Shown: in pieces, positions 1 through 8,631 of the stretch
How the letters are laid out: each line of letters starts with the position of its first letter
Position numbering within the stretch: position 1 is the stretch's first letter
DNA from: an uncultured Bacteroidota bacterium
GTDB taxonomy: Bacteria > Bacteroidota > Bacteroidia > Flavobacteriales > Flavobacteriaceae
Assembly: GCA_902598305.1 (NCBI GenBank)
Contig: CACKBL010000002.1
Coordinates: 149,388 to 213,387, forward strand
DNA length: 64,000 nt
Reading direction: 5' to 3'
The notes under the pieces: model-generated
What the model was told of the DNA's origin: nothing
The model's input: the letters and a program-made list of their open reading frames with translations, nothing else
The model's database searches: none
Position numbers and translations under genes: made by a program

Positions 1-339
1 TCCTCCTCCTAATGCATATCCATTAATGGCAGCAATAACAGGTTTTGAAAATTCTTCAATAAAATCGAATACTTTTTCTTTTCCTTTTTTAGAGAGCTCC
101 ATTGCTTCTTTGGATTTAAATTCTGAAAACTCCGAAATATCTGCTCCAGCTGCAAAAGCTTTTTCACCAATGCCTGTTAAAATTATTACCCTTATTTTAT
201 CATCTTTGGATATTGCTTTAAGAGCTGAATTGATTTTATTAAGCAAAGAAATATTCAAGGCATTGAATTTTTCTGGCCGATTTAAATATAAAAAAGCAAT
301 TTTACCTTTTCGTTTTGTTAATAATTCCTCGTGCTCCAT
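1..339 (-). CDS. Enoyl-CoA hydratase/isomerase family protein (3' end cut by the window)
   Basis: The 113 visible residues are the N-terminal part of a crotonase-fold protein, which typically hydrates or isomerises acyl-CoA thioesters in the cytoplasm. The segment KAFAAGADISEF is the CoA/oxyanion-hole motif of the family, and the window ends inside the second oxyanion loop (INGYALGGG). The catalytic glutamates lie beyond the edge, so the exact reaction cannot be given. The ATG (337-339) sits 2 nt after the stop of the histidine kinase gene on the same strand, so it is probably the last visible member of the operon starting at the AraC gene. Family assignment is firm; substrate is unknown. Confidence 0.9.
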   Translation of the reverse strand, partial: MEHEELLTKRKGKIAFLYLNRPEKFNALNISLLNKINSALKAISKDDKIRVIILTGIGEKAFAAGADISEFSEFKSKEAMELSKKGKEKVFDFIEEFSKPVIAAINGYALGGG

Positions 340-341
340 TT

Positions 342-1787
342 TTATTTTTTTAAGGTTATTGAAAATTTAGTTCCCTTATTGGGCTCGGATTTAAAATTAA
401 TAGTACCATTTAATGAGTCGATAATGTTTTTTACAATGGCTAAACCTAGTCCCATCCCAGCAGACTTGGTTGTAAATTTTGGTTCAAATATTTTTAATTG
501 GTCCCTTTTTACAATTCCAGTTCCGTTATCCTCTAAATTCATTTTAAGTTTATTCTTTTCAAGTAAAATTTCTAGATTAATTTTCGGTGTTCTGTTTTCA
601 GGAACTGCTTGAATAGCGTTTTGAATTAGATTGGTAAGTACCCTAATCCACTGAGTCCTGTCAATAGGCCAAATTATTTTCTTCTTGGTTGTTTTAATTT
701 TAAGATTAGCATTTTTGAAAATTTGAACTGCTGACTTTGTTATTTCAACTATATCTTGATCTTTTATTTTAGGCTTTGGCATTGTAGCAAAGTCTGAAAA
801 GGTATTTGCGACCATACTCATAGTGTCAATTTGTTCTATTAGTGTCTTAAGAAAGGACTCCAATTTTTTTTGATAGTTTTTTTCATTGGGATTATTAAAT
901 TGCTGAAAACTCTGTATCGTCAGTCTCATAGGGGTTAAAGGATTTTTGATTTCATGGGCAACTTGTTTGGCCATCTCTTGCCAAGCTTGTTCCCTTTGTC
1001 CCCTAGCAAGCTTTTCAGCACTTTTTTCAAGTTCTGATAACATCTTATTGTAGGAACGAACTAAACTTTCAATTTCTTTCGTTTTGGTTTTAATTTTAAT
1101 CCTATTGTTTTTTTCTAATAGCCCTGTTTTAAGAATTTTAGACCTTAACTTTTCTATTGGACGAGTTATAAAACTTGATAAGAAAAAGGCAAAGAATATT
1201 GTTGCAATCAACATCAAAGAATATACTTGTAGCAACCTAATTAGAAAGATATTGAGTTCTGTTTGACTAAATGATAAATCTTCGAAATACGGAAAATATA
1301 AAATTAGATATGGTTTCAAATCGTCTCCAAGAAGTAGACTGTAAGAGGACTGAAATTTACCCTTTTCGTTTATATTTTGTTGGAGTATCCTTGTGGTCTG
1401 ATTTTTTGTGAGATCTTTTATGATGGTATCATTTATCTTTAGGTGGTCTGTTTCATCAAAGTCATCAACATATGAATAGTAGAGTGGTTTTCCATCGAGT
1501 GAATAGAGAGCAAATTCAACCTTATGAATGGTAGAGATAGGGTTAAACTCTTTTAAAAAAAAATCATAGTTTTTAGGAACAAATTTAATTGCGGTGTCCT
1601 TGATAATAATATTTTTTAAATGACTTTTTACTTGAGTCTCTTTTCTTATCAATCTTCTATTATTATAATCATCATTTTGTGCAAAATACTGGAAATAGGT
1701 GGCCACTACAATTAGTAAAAGCGAGAATATTGTTAGCAATATCATTGAAAAGAAAATTCTTACCCTTAACGAAATTTTACCTTTCAT
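342..1787 (-). CDS. NtrY-like sensor histidine kinase
   Basis: A membrane sensor kinase of 481 residues. Visible in order: TM1 (about residues 10-32), an extracytoplasmic sensor segment to about 175, TM2 (about 180-208), a HAMP linker containing TRPIEKL, a HisKA domain with the phospho-acceptor His near 278 in HEIKNPLTPMRL, and a HATPase domain with NLIQNAIQA (N box), DNGTGI (G1) and GMGLGLAIV (G2). The NtrY-type HEIKNPLTP motif sets it apart from other HisKA proteins. I chose ATG 1787 rather than an in-frame codon at 1829, because the latter overlaps hemJ and puts 14 extra residues before the hydrophobic stretch. The start lies 7 nt after the hemJ stop. No response regulator is adjacent, so its partner is unknown. 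Confidence 0.9.
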   Translation of the reverse strand: MKGKISLRVRIFFSMILLTIFSLLLIVVATYFQYFAQNDDYNNRRLIRKETQVKSHLKNIIIKDTAIKFVPKNYDFFLKEFNPISTIHKVEFALYSLDGKPLYYSYVDDFDETDHLKINDTIIKDLTKNQTTRILQQNINEKGKFQSSYSLLLGDDLKPYLILYFPYFEDLSFSQTELNIFLIRLLQVYSLMLIATIFFAFFLSSFITRPIEKLRSKILKTGLLEKNNRIKIKTKTKEIESLVRSYNKMLSELEKSAEKLARGQREQAWQEMAKQVAHEIKNPLTPMRLTIQSFQQFNNPNEKNYQKKLESFLKTLIEQIDTMSMVANTFSDFATMPKPKIKDQDIVEITKSAVQIFKNANLKIKTTKKKIIWPIDRTQWIRVLTNLIQNAIQAVPENRTPKINLEILLEKNKLKMNLEDNGTGIVKRDQLKIFEPKFTTKSAGMGLGLAIVKNIIDSLNGTINFKSEPNKGTKFSITLKK

Positions 1788-1794
1788 ATCGTAA

Positions 1795-2331
1795 CTATTT
1801 TCTGTATTTCTGATAAAGTTTAATTCCAATAAATAAGAAAATTATAAGTGAAATAAAACTTATAATCCCTGACAAAAGCGTCATTCCTTCCTTAAATGTT
1901 GCTAATAGAATTATTATAAATAAAATTAGAGTTGGTGCTTCATTCCATATTCTCATGAAAAAAGAAGACTTTTTAATTTCATCTCTTTGTAATTGTTTAA
2001 AAAAAACATGTGTTTTTAAATGATAAATAATTAATAGTGCTACAAAAGATAACTTAACAATCATCCACTTTTGCAATATCCACGAGGGAATGATTATCAG
2101 CATTAAAACACCAAAAAGTATAGTTAATATAGCCGAAGGCCAACTAATTATATACCATAATCTTCTTGTCATTATTTTCAGTTGTTTTGTAAGAATTTCT
2201 TTTTCTGGACTATCCCTTTTAGAGGCTTCAATATGATATATAAATAATCTAGGAACGTAAAAAAGGCCTGCAAACCAAGCCACAACAAAGAAAATGTGAA
2301 GGGCTTTAAAATAATTGTAATATGATTCCAA
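1795..2331 (-). CDS. hemJ: Protoporphyrinogen IX oxidase HemJ (UPF0093/CopD-like membrane protein)
   Basis: A 178-residue integral membrane protein with four to five hydrophobic segments. The N-terminus (KALHIFFVVAWFAGLFYVPR) carries the conserved His and the AGLFYxPR signature of HemJ, the heme-containing oxidase that converts protoporphyrinogen IX to protoporphyrin IX in many bacteria lacking HemY/HemG. Length is typical. It follows the MATE gene by 45 nt on the same strand, downstream of hemH, which supports the heme assignment over a generic CopD-family call. No HemG or HemY candidate is seen in the window. The electron acceptor cannot be inferred from sequence. Confidence 0.85.
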   Translation of the reverse strand: MESYYNYFKALHIFFVVAWFAGLFYVPRLFIYHIEASKRDSPEKEILTKQLKIMTRRLWYIISWPSAILTILFGVLMLIIIPSWILQKWMIVKLSFVALLIIYHLKTHVFFKQLQRDEIKKSSFFMRIWNEAPTLILFIIILLATFKEGMTLLSGIISFISLIIFLFIGIKLYQKYRK

Positions 2332-2376
2332 AATCTAAGTTTTACTAAAATTACAAAAAAGCATTTTTGGAATTGG

Positions 2377-3720
2377 TTATGTGCTTATTATTAATTTTTT
2401 TAATTCAAAATTCAAATAAATCCCAGTAAGTATTGTAGATAAAAGCTCCGACAACGGGAATGATATCCAAACACCGTATACACCATATATTTTTGAAAGA
2501 AAAAAAACTAGTGGTATTAAAAAAAATACTTGTCTTGAAAGTGTGAGCATTAATGCCGGAAAAGCTCTTCCAATTGCTTGAAAATATGCAGACCCGATTA
2601 ACTGAATACCAATAATTGGTGTCGCCATAAACACTAGAATAAGTGCATCCGATGTTTTGTTGATTATATTTACATCGGATGTAAAAGCGTTTGCTACTAA
2701 ATCTGAAAATGCATATATAAATAAAAATATTAATGTTGCCATAACCGTTGAATAAATAATAGCTTTTTTTACTGAATTTAGAACTCTATCTTTATTTTTT
2801 GCTCCAAAGTTATATCCTGCGATGGGAATGAATCCTTGTGTAATTCCTAAAATTGGGAATAACATAAACATCAACATTCTGCTAATTATAGCATAAACAG
2901 CTATCATAGCTTCACCTTGCAGTGAAAAAAGTATATTATTTACTACTAGAACAGTCAAACTAACGGCTGCTTGCCTAGAAAGAGTTACAAATCCTAGAGA
3001 TACAGTTTCTTTAACTATGCTGATGTCAAATTTCAAATCACTTATGTTTAATTTCAAATCAGATTTTTTTAAGAAAAAAAACGACAATATATATATGCCA
3101 CATATAAAGTAGGATAAGGTAGTTGCTAAAGCTGCACCATACATCCCCAAACCTAATTCATAAATGAATAAATAATCCAAACATAAATTTGATATTGAGG
3201 GAATAAACATAGCATACATAGCAATCTTGGGTTTTCCTTCAGATCTAATTGTATTATTTGACATCATACAAAGACCCAGAATGGGAACCCCAATCATTAC
3301 AATTACGTAGTAAATTCTAGCTAAATCAAATAGTTCGCCCTTTCCGCCAAAAAGAGGTATTAAATCGTTTGTATAGTATAAACCTAATGACATAAAAAAT
3401 ATGGTCGATATCAAAGTCAATGAAACTTGGTTCCCAAATGTTTTGTTGGCCTTGTCATGATTTTTATTTCCAAGTGACCTTGAAATAATTGATCCACCAC
3501 CTATACCGATTGACATTCCAATTGCAGCCACAAAAAATGACACTGGAAGAACAATATTAATTGCTGCAATTGCATTTGGACCAATCCAATGTCCGACAAG
3601 GACAGTATCAATGAGTATATTCAATGACATGACTAAAATACCCAGTGATGAAGGTACAGCGTGCTTAATAAGTAGTTTTTCAATAGGCTCAATTCCCATT
3701 TCAGAAGCAGAGCGATTCAT
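2377..3720 (-). CDS. MATE family efflux transporter
   Basis: A 447-residue polytopic membrane protein with about 12 predicted helices and the MATE-like N-terminus containing PIEKLLIKHAVPSSLGILV. The second half repeats the first, as usual in this family (for example GITQGFIPIAGYNFGAKN). MATE proteins export organic cations or small molecules using Na+ or H+ gradients. Its ATG overlaps the hemH stop (ATGA), implying translational coupling to ferrochelatase, and hemJ follows 45 nt later. This placement raises the possibility that it exports a porphyrin or heme-pathway by-product, but nothing in the protein itself shows the substrate. Confidence 0.9.
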   Translation of the reverse strand: MNRSASEMGIEPIEKLLIKHAVPSSLGILVMSLNILIDTVLVGHWIGPNAIAAINIVLPVSFFVAAIGMSIGIGGGSIISRSLGNKNHDKANKTFGNQVSLTLISTIFFMSLGLYYTNDLIPLFGGKGELFDLARIYYVIVMIGVPILGLCMMSNNTIRSEGKPKIAMYAMFIPSISNLCLDYLFIYELGLGMYGAALATTLSYFICGIYILSFFFLKKSDLKLNISDLKFDISIVKETVSLGFVTLSRQAAVSLTVLVVNNILFSLQGEAMIAVYAIISRMLMFMLFPILGITQGFIPIAGYNFGAKNKDRVLNSVKKAIIYSTVMATLIFLFIYAFSDLVANAFTSDVNIINKTSDALILVFMATPIIGIQLIGSAYFQAIGRAFPALMLTLSRQVFFLIPLVFFLSKIYGVYGVWISFPLSELLSTILTGIYLNFELKKLIIST

Positions 3721-4748
3721 ATTTTTTCAAGTACCTTTTCATTCCACTCTGAGACCCATTTTGACAAGAGTTCTACCCAATCATCTCTGTCATTAATACA
3801 TGGAACGACATGTAAGTTTTCACCTCCATTTTCCTCGAACTCCTCTACTGCCTCCATTCCAATTTCTTCAAGAGTTTCTAAACAATCTGATACAAAAGCT
3901 GGTGTTACAACAGCCATATTTTTTACACCAGATTTTGCAAAATTATTTATTGTTTTATCTGTATAGGGTTGTAACCAAGGATCAGGACCTAATCTTGATT
4001 GAAATGAGGTAGAGTAGGTACCTTCTCTAAGTTTGAGGAACTTTGCAACTGCTTCAGTTGTTTTTATACACTGATGACGGTAACAGAAATTATGAGCCTT
4101 TGACTTGGTATCACAGCAAACATCATTCATCCTACAATGTGATTTAGTAATATCAGACTTTTTTATATGTCGTTTTGGAATACCATGATATGAAAACAAA
4201 AGATGCTCCCAATTTTTATTATTTAAAAACTCTTTAATTGAATTCGATAAAACCTGTATATAGCTTTTGTCATCATAAAATGATTTAAAAGAGGAGAATT
4301 TAAGATGAGGATAATATTTATTCTTAATTTCTTCTGCTAATACTAAAATAGTTTCTGTAGTTGCCATCGCAAATTGCGGATATAAAGGAATAAGGAGTAT
4401 TTCATTTACCCCTTTTTTCGATAAAGAATCCAAACCATACTTTATTGATGGATTACCATACCGCATAGCAAGTTCAACAGGGATATCAACTTTTTTTTCA
4501 AGCTTTTTCTTCAATCTTTTTGAAAGAACTATTAAAGGAGATCCTTCTTTCCACCAAATTTTTTTATAGGCCTTTGCAGATTTTTTTGGTCTTGTATTTA
4601 AAATAATTCCTTTTACCAATAAACTTCTAACAAAGTAAGGGAAATCAATGACTCTTTCATCCATTAAAAATTCTCTCAAATAATTTTTAACATCAGCTGG
4701 TTCAGGTGTATCGGGAGATCCCAAATTTACTAATAAAACTCCTTTCAT
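3717..4748 (-). CDS. hemH: Ferrochelatase
   Basis: Inserts Fe2+ into protoporphyrin IX (or coproporphyrin III), the metal-insertion step of heme synthesis. The 343-residue protein has the start VNLGSPDTPEPADVKNYLREFL, catalytic His188 in FSYHGIPKRH, and Glu291 in SDCLETLEEIG, matching the invariant His/Glu pair of the family. Between the two, residues 205-227 form a loop with five cysteines (C205, C211, C212, C222, C227) not found in E. coli HemH; it could bind metal or a [2Fe-2S] cluster. The gene begins 26 nt after the AraC regulator gene on the same strand and overlaps the MATE gene by 4 nt. Confidence 0.95.
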   Translation of the reverse strand: MKGVLLVNLGSPDTPEPADVKNYLREFLMDERVIDFPYFVRSLLVKGIILNTRPKKSAKAYKKIWWKEGSPLIVLSKRLKKKLEKKVDIPVELAMRYGNPSIKYGLDSLSKKGVNEILLIPLYPQFAMATTETILVLAEEIKNKYYPHLKFSSFKSFYDDKSYIQVLSNSIKEFLNNKNWEHLLFSYHGIPKRHIKKSDITKSHCRMNDVCCDTKSKAHNFCYRHQCIKTTEAVAKFLKLREGTYSTSFQSRLGPDPWLQPYTDKTINNFAKSGVKNMAVVTPAFVSDCLETLEEIGMEAVEEFEENGGENLHVVPCINDRDDWVELLSKWVSEWNEKVLEKI

Positions 4749-4774
4749 ATGTTATTGATATTTTAGAAAAATTG

Positions 4775-5662
4775 TCACGAAGATAATGAGAGTAAATATT
4801 TTTTTGGAGTAATTCCAAATTTCTTTTTAAATGCAGCAATAAAGTGACTGGCGGTAGAATATCCAACTTTTAGTCCAACTTCGTTGACGTTGTATTTACC
4901 AGAATCCAACATTCTTCTAGCTTCTTCCATTTTGTGAGTTAGCAAATATCCATAAACAGTATCCCCGTATAATTCTTTAAAACCTTCTTTTAATTTGTTT
5001 AAACCTATTTCAACCCTATTTGAAAGTTCAACCAACGAAGGTGGTTCAGAGAAATTTTGAAGAACAATTTCCTTTGCATTTCTTATTTTTCGTACGTTAT
5101 CTTCATCAGCTAAAAAGGGACAATTCTCTACACTTGAATCTTCGCTTTTACTAAAACAAAGACTCAACAATTCATAGATTTTACCGGTTATATATAAAGA
5201 TTTCATGTTTTTATTGACTTTAGCTTTTATGATTTGACTAATCACAAAATTCATACTTGGAGTAATAATCATCGACTCATAATACTTTTTTGAAGTGTTT
5301 TCATCACTTAGAAAAGGAATGTTTTCAGCATCGGATGAAAATAAGCTGTGAAATTTTTTTATAGAAATGATAATGGTAAGAATAGAGGACTTTGGATTCA
5401 AATTTAAATTTATAGGTAAATCCTTTTCTGGATTAAAAAGCAAAACAACTTTATTTTGATTAATTGGTAATAAGTAATTTCCATTATTAAAAATAAAATT
5501 AGCTCCCCCATTTACACAAAAATGGAATTGTATCAAACTTCTTTTTACATCTTTTGTACTAGTTTGCTGAAAATCCGAATCATTTTTGAAATGATACATG
5601 TAAAAGCCATTACTTAACTCAAATTTTTTTGTTAAACTTTTATCGTTATTTTTGACAGACAT
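4775..5662 (-). CDS. AraC family transcriptional regulator of the heme divergon
   Basis: A 295-residue regulator. The N-terminal 180 residues form an unassigned, probably cupin-like sensing region. The C-terminal 100 residues are an AraC-type double helix-turn-helix: the second HTH includes NVNEVGLKVGYSTASHFIAAF followed by KKKFGITPKKYL, the family signature. The gene is divergent from hemA across 169 nt and heads the run AraC-hemH-MATE-hemJ-kinase. Two 16-nt direct repeats 21 bp apart lie in the shared intergenic region, the spacing expected for an AraC dimer, and its own candidate -7 box overlaps one of them, suggesting autoregulation. The effector is unknown; heme, a porphyrin or iron status are guesses from context. 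Confidence 0.92.
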   Translation of the reverse strand: MSVKNNDKSLTKKFELSNGFYMYHFKNDSDFQQTSTKDVKRSLIQFHFCVNGGANFIFNNGNYLLPINQNKVVLLFNPEKDLPINLNLNPKSSILTIIISIKKFHSLFSSDAENIPFLSDENTSKKYYESMIITPSMNFVISQIIKAKVNKNMKSLYITGKIYELLSLCFSKSEDSSVENCPFLADEDNVRKIRNAKEIVLQNFSEPPSLVELSNRVEIGLNKLKEGFKELYGDTVYGYLLTHKMEEARRMLDSGKYNVNEVGLKVGYSTASHFIAAFKKKFGITPKKYLLSLSS

Positions 5663-5704
5663 TGTTAAACGTATTATTTAGAATCAATCTATATAAGGCT
5701 GCCG

Positions 5705-5783
5705 TATAGTCTTTACAGCCAATATTTACCTTACAAGGTGCAAAAGTATACTCTTTCCGTTAATTATTATACTTTTATCGTTA
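5705..5783. promoter_or_regulatory. Candidate AraC-type operator: direct repeats at 21-bp spacing
   Basis: Two 16-nt direct repeats, TATACTCTTTCCGTTA (5747-5762) and TATACTTTTATCGTTA (5768-5783), match at 13 of 16 positions and start exactly 21 bp apart. A weaker third copy, TATAGTCTTTAC (5705-5716), matches repeat one at 10 of 12 positions and starts 42 bp upstream of it, in the same helical register. AraC-family proteins commonly bind such two-turn direct repeats. The array lies between the AraC gene and hemA and ends 21 nt before the hemA -7 box, so the last repeat would overlap the -33 region. Binding itself is inferred. Confidence 0.6.
5741..5748 (-). promoter_or_regulatory. Candidate -7 box for the AraC-hemH transcript
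   Basis: On the minus strand this reads TACTTTTG, a full match to the Bacteroidetes -7 consensus TAnnTTTG, about 80 nt upstream of the AraC start. It overlaps the first operator repeat by two bases. No clear TTTG at -33 is visible. Confidence 0.4.
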
Positions 5784-5804
5784 TTTTTTTAGTGTAAGTG
5801 ATAT

Positions 5805-5812
5805 TATTTTTG
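5805..5812 (+). promoter_or_regulatory. Candidate -7 box for hemA-hemB operon
   Basis: TATTTTTG matches TAnnTTTG and lies 19 nt before the hemA ATG. The -33 position falls in the second AraC-type repeat and lacks a good TTTG, as expected of an activator-dependent promoter. Confidence 0.45.
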
Positions 5813-5831
5813 TGTTGTATTAGAGTTTTGA

Positions 5832-7076
5832 ATGAATAGTTTTAATGATTTAACTAATTTTTATGTAATTGGAATTAGTTATAAGAATGCAGATTTATAC
5901 ACTAGGGGAAGATTCAACCTTTCAAGGCCCCAAAAAATTAAAATTTTAGAAAAAGCTAAAAGATTTGGAATAAGTGAAATTTTAATTAACAACACATGCA
6001 ATAGAACAGAAATTTATTCTTTCGCTAAAAGCTCATCCGTACTTGTCAATTTATTATGTGAGGAATCTAATGGTAATCATAAAACCTTCGAGAATCTTGG
6101 CTATATTTTTGAAAATACAGAAGCTATAAACCACATATTTAACGTTGGTACTGGACTAGATTCTCAAATTTTAGGGGATTTTGAAATTATTGGCCAACTT
6201 AAAAATAGTTTTAATCTTTCCAAGGATAATCAGCTAATTGGAAGTTTTATGGAGAGGCTCACAAATTCTGTTATCCAAGCAAGTAAAAGGATAAAAACTG
6301 AAACAAAAATTTCTTCTGGAGCAACATCAGTAGCTTATGCAGCGGTTCAATTTATCATTAATGAGGTTGATGATGTATCAAACAAGAATGTCTTACTAAT
6401 AGGAACAGGAAAAATTGGAAGAAATACATGCGAAAATTTAGTTAAACACACTGAAAATAAAAAAATAACTGTTATTAATCGCTCTATAGAAAAAGCTGAA
6501 ATTCTTGGTCACAAATTTGACGTATTGGTCAAAGACTTTAGTGAAATTTATAGTGAAATGGAAAAAGCTGATATAATTGTTTTAGCTACAGGTGCTGATG
6601 AGCCTCTGATTCATAACAAAGTTCTTACAAAACAACGAAAACTACTAATTATAGATTTGACGATTCCTTCAAATATTCAAATTGATAGTAGTATGAAAAA
6701 CGTTAAAGTTGTTAACCTTGACGATCTCTCTAAAATAACTCATAATACTCTTTCCGAAAGAAAAAAACATATACCAGAGGCAAAAAAAATTATCGAAGAA
6801 ATACAACAAGAATTTTTACAATGGATTTATGATCGGAGATATGCTCCAGCTTTGAAAGCTCTGAAAAATAAATTAATAGAACAGCAAAATGCCGAAATTG
6901 GTGCAAGAAAAAGAAAAAATGGGGTTATTATTAATGATCCTTCTCTTTCTTATGAAATGATTCATAAAATAACAGGGCAATTTGCATTTTATCTTAAAGA
7001 AAATCCAAGTAAGGCCAACGATGCTATGAACATTTTTAACGAAGTGTTCCAACTCGACCTTCAAAATCATGAGTAG
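5832..7076 (+). CDS. hemA: Glutamyl-tRNA reductase
   Basis: Reduces glutamyl-tRNA(Glu) to glutamate-1-semialdehyde with NADPH, the first committed step of C5-pathway tetrapyrrole synthesis. The 414-residue protein has the catalytic Cys56 in NNTCNRTEIY, the substrate segment GLDSQILGDFEIIGQLK, an NADPH-binding Rossmann motif LLIGTGKIGRNT near residue 189, and a C-terminal dimerisation helix region from about 310. Length is normal for HemA. It is the first gene of hemACDEFB; its end overlaps hemC by 8 nt. hemL, needed for the next step, is not in the window. Probably controlled by the adjacent AraC protein through the upstream repeats. Confidence 0.96.
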   Translation: MNSFNDLTNFYVIGISYKNADLYTRGRFNLSRPQKIKILEKAKRFGISEILINNTCNRTEIYSFAKSSSVLVNLLCEESNGNHKTFENLGYIFENTEAINHIFNVGTGLDSQILGDFEIIGQLKNSFNLSKDNQLIGSFMERLTNSVIQASKRIKTETKISSGATSVAYAAVQFIINEVDDVSNKNVLLIGTGKIGRNTCENLVKHTENKKITVINRSIEKAEILGHKFDVLVKDFSEIYSEMEKADIIVLATGADEPLIHNKVLTKQRKLLIIDLTIPSNIQIDSSMKNVKVVNLDDLSKITHNTLSERKKHIPEAKKIIEEIQQEFLQWIYDRRYAPALKALKNKLIEQQNAEIGARKRKNGVIINDPSLSYEMIHKITGQFAFYLKENPSKANDAMNIFNEVFQLDLQNHE

Positions 7077-7986
7077 ACGAGTTGTATTGGGATCAAGGTC
7101 CAGTAAGTTGGCACTATGGCAAACCAACTTAGTTAAAAAAAAACTGGAAGATTCAAGCATAGAATGCGAAATCAAAACAATTACTAACTCAGGAGATATT
7201 GACCTTAAAACTCCAATTTATTCAATGGGAATTACAGGGGTTTTTACAAAAGAATTAGATCAAGCATTATTAAACCAAGAAATAGATATCGCAGTTCACA
7301 GTTTGAAAGACGTTCCAACAAGACTAGCTGAAGAAATATGTATTGGAGCGGTTTTAAAAAGAGGGAAATGGGAAGATATTATTTTATGGAAAAATATTGA
7401 AAGTAAATCAAAAAAAGTTAGATCTGTTGCAACTGGTAGCCTTAGGAGAAAATTTCAATGGAAACTAAACTACCCTAATGATAAGATTATTCCTATAAGA
7501 GGAAATATTTCTTCAAGGGTTGAAAAGTTAAAAACTGATCCTAAAATCGATGGAGTTTTAATTGCAAGTGCGGCGCTTTCTAGGTTAAAAATTTATGATA
7601 AAAATGAGGAAAATTTAGACAATTTTCTTCCAGCTCCTTGCCAGGGATTTATTGTAGCAACATGCTTAAAAAAAAACAAGTATATAATTGAGAGCCTAGA
7701 TAAAATAAATAATAAAAAATCTAGTATCTGTTCAGAAATAGAGAGAGATTTTTTGAGAACTCTTGAGGGAGGTTGTTCCGCCCCAATTGCCGCAGTTGCA
7801 GAGATAAAAGGAAAAGTTATCGATTTTAAGGGTGGGGTCTTCTCAATGAAAGGAAAAGAACCCAAAATCATTGAAGCCTTACTAAAAATTGATGAGAGAA
7901 ATGGAGTTGGGGAAAGGTTAGCAAATGAGGTTTTAAAAAATGGAGGTAAAAAGTACATAGAAGAGGCAAAATTAAATGAAAAATAA
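7069..7986 (+). CDS. hemC: Hydroxymethylbilane synthase (porphobilinogen deaminase)
   Basis: Polymerises four porphobilinogen molecules into hydroxymethylbilane. The 305-residue protein has VLGSRSSKLALWQ at the N-terminus, catalytic Asp81 in HSLKDVPT, the Arg-rich cofactor site GSLRRKFQ, and Cys236 in LEGGCSAPI, which carries the dipyrromethane primer. The start codon lies inside the end of hemA (8-nt overlap) and the end overlaps hemD by 11 nt, so translation of the three is likely coupled. Confidence 0.96.
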   Translation: MSRRVVLGSRSSKLALWQTNLVKKKLEDSSIECEIKTITNSGDIDLKTPIYSMGITGVFTKELDQALLNQEIDIAVHSLKDVPTRLAEEICIGAVLKRGKWEDIILWKNIESKSKKVRSVATGSLRRKFQWKLNYPNDKIIPIRGNISSRVEKLKTDPKIDGVLIASAALSRLKIYDKNEENLDNFLPAPCQGFIVATCLKKNKYIIESLDKINNKKSSICSEIERDFLRTLEGGCSAPIAAVAEIKGKVIDFKGGVFSMKGKEPKIIEALLKIDERNGVGERLANEVLKNGGKKYIEEAKLNEK

Positions 7987-8626
7987 AAGAATCTTATCAA
8001 CCAAAATTTTAAATAAAGATGAATTAAGTCAACTTGACTTAGATGGGCATGAGGTTGAACAATGGAATTTTATAAAAGCTGAAGAAAAGAAATTTTCAAT
8101 TAAATTAAAAGAAGAAATACTTATTTTTTCCTCCCAAAATGCGGTTAATTCGTTTTTTTCACAGCTTCAAAATACAACAAGAAGAGATTGTATCTGCGTA
8201 GGTGAAAAGACCAAAGAGCTTCTGGAAAATAAAAAACAAAATGTTATCAATTTTTTTATGAGTTCAAAGGATATGGTTAAATTTTTAGAACGAAACCTCG
8301 TGGGTGAAAAGTTTATTTTTTTTACCGGTAATCAGCGCATGAATAATATCGAAAACTTCTTCGATAATCAAAATGATAATTTCAGAGTTGTTGAGGTTTA
8401 CAAATCGTATTGTAATTCTAAATTTTTTAAAAATTTTGATATTGCTTTATTTTTCAGTCCCTCTGGTGTTAGATGCTTCGCAGAATTTAATTCTTTTGAA
8501 AACATAGACTGTTTTGCAATTGGAGAGTCTACAGCTAAAGAACTTAAAAATTATACTAAAAATATCCATATTGCAAAAAAACCGACGATCAGTAATTTGA
8601 TTGATACGGTAAAACTTTTACACTAA
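7976..8626 (+). CDS. hemD: Uroporphyrinogen-III synthase
   Basis: Closes and rearranges hydroxymethylbilane to uroporphyrinogen III. Sequence conservation is low, as is usual for HemD, and the 216-residue length is slightly short. Supporting signs are the two-lobe pattern, the central [11 protein letters not shown] and the late [13 protein letters not shown] and [12 protein letters not shown] segments, which match the family's SPxxV and IGxxTA motifs. Position between hemC and hemE makes the assignment firm. It overlaps hemC by 11 nt and ends 5 nt before hemE. Confidence 0.88.
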   Translation: MKNKRILSTKILNKDELSQLDLDGHEVEQWNFIKAEEKKFSIKLKEEILIFSSQNAVNSFFSQLQNTTRRDCICVGEKTKELLENKKQNVINFFMSSKDMVKFLERNLVGEKFIFFTGNQRMNNIENFFDNQNDNFRVVEVYKSYCNSKFFKNFDIALFFSPSGVRCFAEFNSFENIDCFAIGESTAKELKNYTKNIHIAKKPTISNLIDTVKLLH

Positions 8627-8631
8627 ACTAT

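Noticed and set aside
26..370. Plus-strand open frame of 114 residues at the left edge
   Set aside because: It is antisense to a clear enoyl-CoA hydratase frame and has no family-like motifs; the same holds for most frames opposite or out of phase with the genes listed.
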